Assembly (NCBI RefSeq): GCF_019649055.1
Contig: NW_026570226.1
Span: 2,108,001-2,172,000 of the forward strand
Length of the DNA stretch: 64,000 bases
From: Paramacrobiotus metropolitanus
Taxonomy: Eukaryota > Tardigrada > Eutardigrada > Parachela > Macrobiotidae
Reading direction: 5' to 3'
Part shown: in pieces, positions 1 through 10,929 of the stretch
Layout of the letters: each line of letters starts with the position of its first letter
Position numbering within the stretch: position 1 is the first letter of the stretch
Made by a program: the position numbers and the translations under genes
The notes under the pieces: generated by a model
Database searches by the model: none
What the model was told of the DNA's origin: nothing
What the model saw: the letters and a program-made list of their open reading frames with translations, nothing else

Positions 1-171
1 GAGGAAACGTTGCGTACACATGCGTTTCGGTTTATGGCATAATTAGCAAGCTGATGCATGTACCGTATCCTATACAATAGCCATGCGTAACTCCTGTGCA
101 AATATTTATTCATTGTGAATCAAAGTGGATTATGCTAATTTTCTGGGTCTTTGACTGGTTTTCCTTTGCAG

Positions 172-3100
172 GAAATTATTACGGCACTCCCAAACCACCA
201 CACGAACCCCTGGATAAAAAGGCCCAATCAATAGCCGACATCGTTCAGCCCGGAGCCCATCCGTCATCCGAAGGGAAGCGGAAACGGAACCGCAGCAATG
301 TCGAAGCCTTATCACCAGGGGCTTCTACGGAATCGACAGAAGACTTGCTGTCTGTGTTAGCACAGAAACGGGCCATTCAAAACGGTGCCCCCGAAATGCG
401 TAATGAGATGGCAGACAGTAATGGCACGGGAGATGGTACTATGATGGCGCGTGACGCACACCGTTTCGTGGCCCCCCAAATGAAGCAGGATGGTGGATTG
501 TGGGGTAATATTGCATCGCAGGCTGTTAACAAGATTCGGCATCATGATTCCGGTCATCATTCGGAAGACGAACATGCCCTGCGACACGAAGAGGAGCTGC
601 CATATGGATGGGAGAAGGTCGATGATCCCATTTACGGGACCTACTATATCGATCACAATAACAAGCGCACGCAGTACGATCATCCGCAAACCCCAAGGGT
701 GGAAGTCTCTAGTGGCTCAAGTGGCTACACTTCGTCGACATTTCCACGTGTCAAGAAACGTCCGCCTGGCAGTCCAGAGAGTCGTGTTCCCAAGTCGGCA
801 TCAACGCATGTGGCGTTAAATGGCCAACGAGGAGGCGGACGACAGATACTGCGCCCCGAGGATCTTCGGGGAGATCTGATGGATGTGGCGTTAAATAAGA
901 GTAATCGCGGATTGGGCTTCACGATTATCGGTGGAGAAGCGAATCAGAAGTTTCCGGATGCGGATTTTGACGAGGACGATGTTACCGGAATGGGCACTTT
1001 GTTGCAGTTGAAAAGCATCGCGCCGGGTGGTCCTGCCGACCTGGATGGGAGATTACGGTCGGGTGACGCGCTGGTCAACATTAATGACCGCTGTGTTTTG
1101 GGATTCACACACGACCAGGTTATTGAGCTGTTCCAAAAAATTCAGCCGGGCGAACTGGTCAGATTGCGAGTGTGTCGGGGCTACCCTCTGCCGGCCGATG
1201 CAACTGATCCCCGGGCACAAATTATAACAACGGACGCGGTTTCCAGTGCGGGAAATGGGGTTACGAGTGTGGGAAGTTCACGGCCGCGCATGGTGGAAAC
1301 GCAGCGGCAGTCGACCACCGACACGCGGACTTCTATCGATACTAATGATCAGGAAGTGGCGGCTGCTTTCTTCGACCAGCAGCCGGTGGCCAGTGGACCG
1401 TTGTATAAATTGCAAATCACCAAGGGATCGTCGGGATTCGGGTTTACCATTGCGGAAAGTCCGGATGGTCAGACGATCAAGAAGATCGTTGACAAGAAAC
1501 GTTGCCAAGGTATGTCTTATTCTGTTCCATAAATAGTTATGTAATGCACGACGTGGTGTGGTGGTATTGACCTTGGGCGTTTTCCGAATGGTTAGTGGAC
1601 AGACAGCGAACGGCAGTGCACTTGCAACGTAATATTAGCCATCTTGTCGGCTGATTGTCAAAATCAGGTTACGAGAGTATGCATGATTTACGCACAGTAG
1701 TAGCCGACCGCTTTAGTGCTGCAGATGTAGCAATGGATTTATCTGACTTGTCCGATTTAGACTGAATATATTCTCTTTCGGCATCAGCGGGTGGTGATGA
1801 AATGTTTGATCAGTTCAAAAGTAATTCGGTGATTATGGAGAGATGAAGCGTGCAATGATCGAATTGAAAATGATTTCTTTTCAACCATTTCGCTGTACTC
1901 CGGGATGTTCTCTTAGCAGGGCCTGCTGCAGTTGGTGATAATTTGTTGAACGAAAACCAGTCATGGCCTAGTTATTTGTGCTTAAAGTATGAAAGTTAAT
2001 TTTATTAGGTTGCCTGTCAGTAACTTATAAAAGCACTTTATTATTTATTGGTCTGATTTGACAGCTTCACATGTAAAATGCAGTTTTGCCGGTAATGTGA
2101 AAGCTAATACGAAGTCACATAACCACATTAACATTTTTATTAATTTTTTCGGATTTCGAGCATTAGCGGGCCAAGTTTACGAGTTCACGACATTAATTTT
2201 ATGATATTGTTGTCTCAGCAGGTAGTTTGTGCGGGACTAAATCATTTCGTTCTCAAAACAAATTGATGATAAATAGAAGTTTTCAGTCTCTGTGGTAAAT
2301 CGATCACCATTTGCTTCTTGAATTTTTTATCGCATTTTTGTCGTATTAAAGTACAACACTCGTAATGTATGAATAGAAGTATCTTTAATTAAGCACATAT
2401 ATATAAATACTACGCATTGTGATACTATTTTGATTCGCCGCAATTTTTTGTGTTTCCTGGTTCTAGTGTTTTTGAAAAACAGCGATGAACAATAATTTGC
2501 CCGCCCTCTTCACGAAACGTTACTGACTTTAAATAAACCCGTGGTCTCAGAATCAAAAGTCGTCTTCGAACATACTCACCTTACATATACACTTACGATA
2601 AAATTGATTTGAAAATAATTTACACGAAGTACAGAGTACGTGACATTGGATGACCACTTTTGATATTATAGCGATCATGAAAAATTTGTGCCCGTCTTGT
2701 TTTTACCGGCCAATATTTAAATTACTCGTACAGTCATATTTATGTGAACTGTGTGCGTAAATTTGTTGCATTATGTGTTGTACCTCGACAGTGAGAACTG
2801 TGAGACATGTTGTATGCTATCCCCGTAATATTTATTGCCTGTTTTAGGTCTGCTCGAAGGCGATTTGCTAGTGGAAATAAATAACCGAGTTGTACGAGGA
2901 TTGGATCATACCAGTGTGGTGGAAGTGTTCAAAGAAGCACCTATCGACGAGCCATCCGTCTTTGTTGTCCAGCGGGCGCAACGGATAGAAGGACGTAAAG
3001 AACAGCGTGCCAGCCGAGTTTTGGGACGATCCAAAACTCCCACGGCTGATATGTACAAAAGCCATACTAATACCAGCAGCACTGAGATTTCTCATCCGAA

Positions 3101-5235
3101 AAAACAGCGTTCGAAAACTCCTACACCTCGCCCGTCATCCTCATCGTTTTTTGGTTTCTTCCGCTCTAAAACGCCCAAGCCGGTTAAAGAAAACGTTCAA
3201 GAAGCGGTCACAAGTACGTCCACCAGTAACACTGTGGTCTACGAGAAACCTACAAAAACAACCGAGACTGTGGTCAAAACGGACACACGCAGCCCGGATA
3301 AGGCTGTGTCGCCGGCGCCGCAGTCGCAAGACGCCGATTTTAAAAGAAATCAGTTCGCCTACTCTTCCATGACACGAATGGTTACCCCGAGTTACATACC
3401 TGCCAGTCAGTATACGAAAAAGAACGAAGAAAAAATGCAGAACCAAGCGTTTGTATCTAATGCCGTGCCAGAGTGGAATCGAGCCGATTCGACCTCCACC
3501 ATGTATGCGCGCGTACAGAAACCCGTGGAACCACCGACTGCCGTAGCGCATCCAGTACGGATTAACGGAATGGATAACCGACCGTCTAAGCTGCGGCTGA
3601 ATGGGCCATCTTTTGAGAATTCTTCCCTGGCATCGATTCCGTCGTCGACAGCTATTGATGGCGACAACGAGTCGCAGCTGCATTCGCCTCCCGGCTCCAT
3701 AGACCTGATTGTTACATTGCGGCGCGAAGATGCTGGATTTGGATTCCGCATTGTTGGCGGCACCGAGGAAGGCTCTCAAGTAAGGAGCAGTAAAAAACCT
3801 TTTGTTACGGTGATCTAACAGCAAATTCATGTACATTGTTTTGTGTTTGTCTAGAAATGCTCTCTTAGAATCATTTCGAATATTAATAAGTTTCGTTTGG
3901 TTTGATTAGGTTGCCGTTGGGTATGTTGTACCCGGAGGTGCCGCGGAAAAGGATGGACGATTGGAAGTTGGTGATGAAATTGTGAATATCGACGGGGTAT
4001 CGGTGATGAATGCTTCTCACAGTCAGGTCATCCAGATGATGCAAAAATCATCGCTAAATGGCTTCGTGGTGTTGGGAGTACGGCGCCGCATCAATTATGC
4101 TCCAGCCAATGTGGCTCGCGAGATCACCATCCACCGTCAGCCCAACGAGGGTTTTGGTTTCGTTATTATCAGCAGTATTGCACGAAACCAGCAGCTGGGC
4201 AATGGGACAGCCGTCAACGGCGGCAGTGCGCCGATTATTAACTATCCCATTCTGGGACGTATTCTGGACAATAGTCCAGCTGAGCGTTGTGGCGAGCTGC
4301 ATGTCGGTGATAAAATTCTAGCGGTTAACGGGATTGATGTGCTGCATCTGCACCACTCGGAAATTGTACAGATGATCAAGGAATCAGGAACAAGTGTTAT
4401 GCTGACGATTATGTCACAAGCCAGCGGACTGCCTGGTATGGAAAGCTCGCCGATTCGTTGAGTATTTTCGTGTTGAATGTTTTGGTTGTGTTTGCTCAAA
4501 ATAGCGCACGGGATGTCGTTGCTGTTAGTATGTTACTATGTTATCTAATTCCAAATTTTGAATGTAGATGATGCCAGCACTGTTTCGGCCAACTCCCAGC
4601 AGCGCTTCGACGAATTTTACCGGCAAGAAGCGGAGGGCGCCTTTGTTCCGTACAGTCCGCAGCCAACCGGGGCCAACAGTAAAGTGGAATATATATTAAT
4701 CGAACTGGAGCGTGCTACCCGTGGCTTTGGGTTTAGTATTCGGGGTGGGAAGGAATTTCACATGCCGTTATTTGTTCTGCGTATAGCGGAAAATGGACCG
4801 GCAGCCGATGATGGGCGTCTGCGAGTGGGTGACGAAATCATCGAAATTAACGGGATCAGCACGAAGGACTTCACTCACGGTGAAGCAATAGAACTGATTC
4901 AGCGTGGTGGCACGCTGGTGCGTCTGCTAATCAGACGGAATTCCGCGACAGGAATGGTCTCACCGACACATGGGCAGCAACAGCTGGGGATGTCCGTTCC
5001 TCAGTCCGGCAGCAATCATTCGATGAGCGGTGTGGTATCACGGCAATATATTGATGCAGGATCCTACGGCAACTACTCGTCTTCCAGTAATCTTCCTTAT
5101 AATACAAGTGCGACTTATCGGGCTTCCCCTTCAACGCAGACATACCCTACGCAAGGAGCGTATCAGACGCATTTGCAGAGCACCAATGTGGCGTTTCAGG
5201 CGCGGCCTTATTACTTCGGTTCTTCGGGAAAATAA
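172..5235 (+). CDS. MAGI: MAGI-family scaffold (membrane-associated guanylate kinase, inverted), 3' part
   Basis: Multi-PDZ scaffold of cell junctions; the 5' exons (PDZ0 and guanylate-kinase-like domain in the family) lie outside the window. Exons: 172-1509, 2848-3779, 3910-4435, 4568-5235, all with GT-AG borders and matching phases, giving 1153 residues in the window. The first exon opens with NYYGTPKPP, the peptide that follows the GuK domain in MAGIs. One WW domain follows (about 597-690, LPYGWEKV...YYIDHNN), then PDZ1 (about 880-1180, ending in RGYPLP as in MAGI1), PDZ2 (about 1390-1509 plus 2848-2980), PDZ3 (3700-3779 plus 3910-4090), PDZ4 (4110-4420) and PDZ5 (4690-4945, GFGFSIRGGKE). 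The order WW-PDZ1-5 is diagnostic of MAGI. The usual first WW domain is absent. A Ser/Thr-rich linker between PDZ2 and PDZ3 carries three RSKTP motifs. The C-terminus is Tyr/Ser-rich and ends FGSSGK. Confidence 0.95.
1510..2847 (+). other. MAGI intron (1338 bp)
   Basis: AT-rich intron that interrupts PDZ2 between CAAG and GTCTGC. The donor is GTATGT and the acceptor ends in TTTTAG. It holds one copy of the window-wide octamer TACTCGTA (2723-2730). I see no gene in it. Confidence 0.85.
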
Positions 5236-6094
5236 CTGATTTCTTGCATCGAGCAGCTGACCTTGCTTGCGTTGTTTTTGTTGATTTATAATTTCTAGAG
5301 CTTCCTATTTGCTTGGTTATCCGATTTTGGACGCCAACTGTATCCGTTGTGACATTCGCAGTTTTATGGACCAGGTCATTTCAGTACTGTCATTTTTCTT
5401 GCACATGTAGTTTTAATTTTCAGGCATCTATAGAGTTGCAATAATGCATGCTCGCGTTCTGTAATGTTCTTGTCTTTGTTGGTGAAGTCCATGGATTGCG
5501 TATTCTGCGTTTTGTTTTGATGTTTCTGAATTTTTAAGTTTTATGCTTGTTCTACGACATTTGTTAAAAAATTCTCAAACTCAAAGGCGGAGGACGTGAT
5601 AATGGTGTAATACAAGCTTTCTTTACTGATTTCTGCAGTCCATGGAAAGGAAAAACGTTCACTTATGGATTTTAGTTATGGTTAGAAACTTAGAATGATG
5701 TTAAGACCGGGGAATGTGAATCGCGAATCTTGGATACGAGTCATACGAGTTTTTTCGATTGAACTGATGGAGCTAAATTACAATATTTTAATTTTTACAC
5801 TTCGCTCACATAACTGTAGTCTGTAGACTATAGTCACCCTAAATCGTGGGTTTCTATGATTTACGAATTGCTGTTTTACGCATTTTGAGCCAAACTTTTA
5901 TTTTTCCAGATTCGTCATTCAGTTGAGAATTATCGTATACGCATACCGGAAACCTATTTCCGATGATATGGATTTTGTAACAAACTCAGCTTGCAAAACA
6001 TGAGAACCAATGCAACAAATAATCAAGGGGTAAATCGAAAAGACTGCACATGCATAATATGGACTTTGTCCAAGTGAGGCTTAGGGACTGTCTG
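5236..6094. other. Intergenic spacer with MAGI 3' UTR
   Basis: No convincing coding region is visible on either strand. The proximal part must contain the MAGI 3' UTR, but I see no canonical AATAAA close to the stop. It runs to the stop codon of the convergent small gene at 6095. Confidence 0.5.
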
Positions 6095-6439
6095 TTACAG
6101 TAGTTTCTGGCGTTGGCAGCCCATGAAACGCTTGAAGACGATTCCCCCGACGCTATATCCGACCACTAGTCCGGCAACAGTCCCCATATTGAAAGCACCA
6201 ATAAGCTCCCATTTCACGGCTCCAGAGCTTAACTTACGGGAGCGAAGCTTTCCAACAATCAAACCACCCAAGCCACCAGAAACTGCTCCACCTAGCAGGC
6301 CGAAGTCCCGAGCTTCACAGTCTCCCTTACCAGTGAAAAAACTAACGCATCCAGAACCAAGACCTGCCAAAGCTCCGAGCGAGCCACCGACAACTATTCC
6401 AATGCTCTCCATTAGGCTAAATCTGCGAATTACGCTCAT
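6095..6439 (-). CDS. Small intronless glycine-zipper membrane protein, unknown function
   Basis: An uninterrupted ATG-to-TAA reading frame of 114 residues on the minus strand. I do not recognise the family. The protein is glycine-rich, with three hydrophobic stretches full of GxxxG spacing: residues about 10-36 (GIVVGGSLGALAGLGSG), 47-62 (GLLGGAVSGGLGGLIVG) and 80-104 (MGTVAGLVVGYSVGGIVF). A short cysteine-containing polar loop (GKGDCEARD) lies between the first two, and a basic patch (KLRSRK) follows the second. Such glycine zippers pack membrane helices in small inner-membrane and pore proteins; the resemblance to Tim17-type or bacterial glycine-zipper proteins is only compositional. It lies tail to tail with MAGI and has no visible intron, unlike its neighbours, so it could be a retrocopy, a transferred gene or a chance frame. 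Length and biased composition favour a real gene. Confidence 0.45.
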   Translation of the reverse strand: MSVIRRFSLMESIGIVVGGSLGALAGLGSGCVSFFTGKGDCEARDFGLLGGAVSGGLGGLIVGKLRSRKLSSGAVKWELIGAFNMGTVAGLVVGYSVGGIVFKRFMGCQRQKLL

Positions 6440-6774
6440 TGTAACAAGTCACAACTGAGAAACTCCACGAATTCAAAACACTAGCGTGGCGACCCTCGTA
6501 AACGTCGGGACACTTCCGGAGGCGTGAGTGTTTTTTGCAAATTTTTAACTCTTTTTACAAATCTTAACTCTTTTTTTGCCAGTTTCAGCAAGGCAGCTAT
6601 GTCCAATTGCCCATTGCCCTGCCTTCTTCCACATAACATGCATCTCCCTTGCATTAGCGTTTCTGTCTCCTCAGTCACAGAACTCAGAATTTCATTGCTG
6701 TCTGTCCAGTGTTAACATTAACAGAGCTACGTTTTTGTCTGTCTTGTGTTACAGAATTACAAGTTTACACTTTC
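6440..6774. other. Spacer between the small gene and the TTA-flanked element
   Basis: Short frames here (for example 6481-6678 minus) lack a normal ATG start or any recognisable motif. Nothing else is supported. Confidence 0.4.
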
Positions 6775-6942
6775 TTAGGGCTACTCTCAAAGTCCAGCTA
6801 GATCTGGTTACGGTGCAGCAGCTCCACCTCATGAGGTGGTTTTGCGAACCGTATTTGTCGGCGTGGACACTTCATGTAGCTATCTCGTGCGGTGGAGCAG
6901 CTGCATCATACTTAGCTACGTTCAGAACTTGAGCCGGCCTTA
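6775..6942. mobile_element. TTA-flanked MITE-like element, copy A (diverged)
   Basis: A 162 bp unit (6778-6939) flanked by TTA on both sides (6775-6777 and 6940-6942). Its ends are degraded inverted repeats. Its core matches the element at 35275-35438: AGCAGCTCCACCTC, then GAGGTGG, then ACCGTAT, GGCGTGG and GTGCGGT, in the same order and at nearly the same spacing. Length, core and TTA flanks agree between the copies, which supports one transposed family. A 3 bp TWA target duplication is typical of PIF/Harbinger elements, so a non-autonomous (MITE) member of that group is the likely origin; no transposase is present. Confidence 0.7.
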
Positions 6943-6978
6943 ACAGTTCCCAAGATAGGAAACGACCTGAATCCATGC

Positions 6979-7057
6979 CTAAAGGCAATATATATGTTAA
7001 GACTAGTCTTACATATATATATACGTACGTACGTAAACGTACGTATCTTGCCTTTAG
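6979..7057. repeat. Fold-back sequence with TA/ACGT simple repeat
   Basis: The outer arms CTAAAGGCAA (6979-6988) and TTGCCTTTAG (7048-7057) are perfect inverted repeats. Inside them is a second palindrome centred on TAAGACTAGTCTTA with TATATATG/CATATATA flanks, followed by an (ACGT)n tract. It lies just downstream of the MITE-like copy and may be part of a larger degraded element. Confidence 0.6.
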
Positions 7058-7437
7058 ACGTACGCACTATACAGCGCTACGCCTCCGGAAAATGTGACAA
7101 ATAAAAGTCAAGCCAAAAGACTGTTACTAGAGAAATATCACAACGGATACGTACTGGCACTTGGCAGGTCCTGCTGGTGTATTGAGATCTGCTCTGCTAC
7201 TGGTTACTGCACCAAATGGGTGGGCACTGGGCAGAGCGCCAACAAGTGCTTTAATACTGCAGGTGCTTAGTTACCTTGTATTTCAGTAACCAGTTTACGG
7301 TATACAAAGCTTTGGTTTATACTGCCAGCTTATTCAGTGACGAAACCCTAAAATACTGCTTTGAATACAAAATGCAAAGGACAATTCCAAAACTAACTTT
7401 ACCTAGTTGAATGGAAAATAGCTGAAAAGAAGAAAAA
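7058..7437. other. Spacer, no gene seen
   Basis: Between the fold-back and the 5S-like sequence I see no open frame of interest, no tRNA and no clear repeat. Confidence 0.4.
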
Positions 7438-7544
7438 AAGCCTACAACACCCGGTGTTCGCAAGCGGTTACCCATCCAAGCATTAACCGGCACAGTTTAT
7501 TTTCCGAAACCGGGAGTTTCGTGTTACGTGGCATGGTCGTCGAC
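7438..7544 (-). pseudogene. 5S rRNA-like sequence, shortened (probable pseudogene)
   Basis: Read on the minus strand, this 107-nt stretch begins GTCGACGACCATGCCACG and ends ACCGGGTGTTGTAGGCTT, which is clearly 5S rRNA. The 3' third carries the box C signature (TTGGATGGG, ACCGCTTG) and the two ends can pair as helix I, partly through compensating changes. It is about 13 nt shorter than a normal 5S (about 120 nt): the loop-B/helix III region and the box A/intermediate element are condensed to GGAAAATAAAC. A seven-T Pol III terminator follows (7433-7439), and an AT-rich AATAAAAAAT lies about 20-30 nt upstream. The missing internal promoter part favours a pseudogene or a 5S-derived retroelement head, but a divergent functional copy is possible. 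Confidence 0.65.
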
Positions 7545-7966
7545 CTTTAAGTCGAAATTTTTTATTGCCAGAAAATACTCAATACATTGTGTGACAGAAA
7601 AAGTATAACAAAATAAAACATTCTACAAGATGTTTATTAAAGACATCGAAAAATGCTTGCGACGCAATACGCTGAAGATAAGAACATACGTAGTTTACAA
7701 AAATCCCAAGTTGCAATAACTTAATTAATCTCAATCTAAATCACAAAAAAATCAAATTTACAGTAGCATGCAAAAAGCGCTTGATAAACTTTAATATAAA
7801 AATTTTAAACCATAAAACAAACGAGCCCAAAACGTCCAGTTCAGCAAACGGAAAAATCGCCTAAAAGGCTGCCCTAATGCGATCGTTCTAAACCGGTCAG
7901 ATGTCGTATTAACAAATCATCCTAAGTGTGCCGAAAATGTCCAAATACTTAAAATTAATACGGGGA
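7545..7966. other. 3' flank of the DNA polymerase lambda gene
   Basis: No reading frame is supported. TTTATT at 7633-7638 and near 7561 would read as AATAAA on the minus strand, so the DNA polymerase lambda 3' UTR may end here, next to the 5S-like sequence. Confidence 0.4.
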
Positions 7967-10929
7967 TCAATGATCTCTGTCCACGGGTTCCAGAAATGTC
8001 ATTCCGAGATGTTCGAAGATTGACAATTCAGTCGGTGTGTGCAACACTTCTCCATCACACATTTTCTCCCGCTTCTACAATTTGTACATGGTTTAAAGCG
8101 AAAACGGTCACAAAAGTAGTAACAGATTATACATAAAAGTTCAAATAACAGCTGTGAATACCTATAATCTTAGAACATATAATATTTCACCACTTACGAC
8201 GCGAATCACATTCTTGTTTAAGGAGTGATGAGACAAGGCCATATTTAATCGGTGTGCATAAGATCGCATTGATCGGTTAAAATGTGCCGATCCCGTAAAG
8301 TACAACAGCGCACACGCCAATTCACTATACGGCACACATATAATATCCAAGCGTCGGTGCTACAAGAAATGCAGTGTGGAAAATGCTCGGGTTTATAAAT
8401 GATAATGCAGAAAGTTATTCCAAACAACTAACGAAGGGAACGAATAAACACCTTGCGAAGTTCTCCTGGTAAGCGGCACACTCCCAAGTATTTTTTCTGT
8501 GTTCCGTCTTCACCGATCGATAAGTCATCGGTCAAAAAACCTAACGAAAGAAATTACGATTATGCATGTCGAAATGTACCGTTAGCTGCCTTCACAACAG
8601 AGGAGCAGCGGCAGTTTCAGACTACGAGTATTAAAAGATGCTGATATACGCTGCAGACTGAAAAAGGTACAGTATCACCTGTGCAAGAGAAAAAACCTAC
8701 TGTAAAAAAAATATTTTTTAACTATGATTACCTGTAGCATGCAAATTTTCGAGCAGCGGCGCAAAAACACTTCGATGGGACTTGCCATCCGGATGCGATA
8801 TCAAAATGTCCACGTCGCCACATGTCGGTTTACCTCGCCGGTAGGATCCACATGTTGTAATGGTTAGTCCCTCTTGAATATCCAGCGCTGCCTCTTTTAC
8901 CGTATTCTCAATGAGAGCTACTTCATCGCGCGGAATTCTGTCAATAAAATCATGGTAGTGTTTCAAGCCGACTGACTGTTGTGCGTTGAGTTTAACGGTG
9001 TTCCTCACGTCGTCCAACGTTCGCAGATTCTGCAACAACAACAATAAGGTAAAACGATCGAATAAGTACTATGAGAATACTGCATCTATCACACCATACT
9101 GTTGACAAACCAAGGCAGCCCATTTGGTAGCGGTTTTCGAAGATACGCCATGGATGTTACAAAAAAGCTTCACTGCCTGATTGAATTCATTATCCTGGCA
9201 CACTTCCTCCACTTTCTGACAAGCACCAGTTTCCAAAATTTCCACTATTTTGCTTCTGATGCTAGGTCCAATGTTGCGAAAGCCATTTAACTCCTGAATC
9301 ACACTGTAAATGTGTCGCAAATCGTTTTCCAATGATTTCAAATTATAGTTATAAGAAACTTAAAGCAGCACCGTTCACAAAATTCGAGGGCAACTGGCAA
9401 ATAACAAACTAATAATAAACGAGTGATCAAAAGGATTCACTTTAGGTGTAATAAAAAAATAAGAAAACTTACAAACGAAATTATATGTTTTTTGTGCAAT
9501 TATTTCGCATACTGCAATGCCAAGGACAATAATGATGCTCGCGATAAATTAAGCAGAAGCGTCAAGACCTTTATGAAGCAATACCGAGTTTTCTATGCCA
9601 CCGCCCCATTCAGCGTACCTCGACTTTCGTAATCTGTTTGGGATGATTTTTCAAAAACGAAATCACTTTCCCATATGCCATGCTCCGGAATTCTTCACCA
9701 TTATTTTTATACACACTGGCTAATTCCTGCAAAGCACGGCTGTGTCAGAACCTGTAAAACTCTGGGGTCTAAGTATCACTGTAGCAGCAGATATTTATGG
9801 CAGAGGAAGTTCTGCTCCACTTGTACCTCAAGAGGCCCGGTGATGTGTCCGTTCAAACTCTTCGCTTTCGATGAGGACGCCTCCGAACAAACATATTTGC
9901 CCTAGTAAAAAAACACATCCGAAATTATAAAAACTTAAACATAAACCCATTAAACAACCGCGAAAAGTCAATTTTTTAACACCACCACACAGTAAAACTT
10001 AATACTCACCAAATGACGTGCAGCAATGGGCGACACATTATCCTCATCGCCATCTGCCGAATCGCTTGCTTCTTCCGCGCTCGACTCATATGAACTCGAG
10101 CCAGCTTCAGCACGACATTTTTTCTTCCCGGAACCAACAGAAACCGGTGTGACATTAACCGTCCCAGCAGGTTTTTCCGAAGACCGTTCTGGAGAATGAT
10201 TTCGCTTTACACCTTTCGTCTTTTCAAGTTTCACCTCGATCAAAACCTGGAGAACAGCACTGTACAGATACACAGCTCATTGTAATGTAAGGAAAAATGT
10301 TCTGCTTTACTGATAAAAAATTTTTAAATATATAGCAAATTTACTTTATCGTTAATAATAAGCAGGCGACGGAAAAAAACGCACAAATCATAAGAATTAC
10401 GAGAATAATAAGTAAAAAAAAGAATAATATGTAAAAATACTATAATAATAAATACTGTAAGTGAGAATAATGGTAATACGTAAAAATAAGTTTCCGACTT
10501 CTTAGTTCTCACCGTAAACTGCGCGTTCAAGCTGAATTCTGCTTCCGGACATTTACTTTTCCCACTCAGACACTTGGACGCCCATGGTATACGGACAAAC
10601 TCAGCTTTCCCAACAATGTCCTTCAGGTTCAATAAAGATAAAACAGCAAAAAGTTCAAACAGCTCGTCAAAGACAACCCTCTCTTCCACAAGAACATGCG
10701 TGCAATCCGGGAAGTTTTTCGATTTTGTATCAAAAGATACAATAGCAGCTCCAGATTCGCCCAAACGCTTATGAAGAATTTTCAGTCTTGCGTTCTGTAA
10801 TTTCAAAGGCAAGATGCAAATCACTGTCCCATGAAGAAATGGCTTCGGGGTTGGAACACGCGATCGGTCGCCATCCGCAACAGAGGAATTAGCGGAAGAT
10901 GAGGCTCGGGCTTTGCTGGTGCGGTGCAT
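7967..10929 (-). CDS. POLL: DNA polymerase lambda (family X, BRCT domain)
   Basis: Gap-filling polymerase for base-excision repair and non-homologous end joining in the nucleus. Nine exons on the minus strand: 10929-10513, 10246-10010, 9901-9827, 9726-9619, 9293-9111, 9029-8732, 8540-8452, 8359-8198, 8074-7967; together 558 residues (human 575). An N-terminal BRCT domain lies at about residues 28-130. A Ser/Glu-rich linker follows ([20 protein letters not shown]). Then come the 8-kDa/dRP-lyase domain with helix-hairpin-helix motifs ([17 protein letters not shown]) and the palm. The metal-binding aspartates are all there: D412 and D414 in [13 protein letters not shown] and D474 in [12 protein letters not shown]. 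The sugar-selecting [13 protein letters not shown] block is conserved, and the C-terminus ([13 protein letters not shown]) matches the family. The BRCT domain with this linker separates it from Pol beta. The start is an ATG in a CAT-complement context at 10929. Confidence 0.95.

Noticed and set aside
6481-6932. Overlapping short frames on both strands between the small gene and the MITE copy
   Set aside because: The minus frame starts with GTG and the plus frame runs through the MITE; no conserved features.
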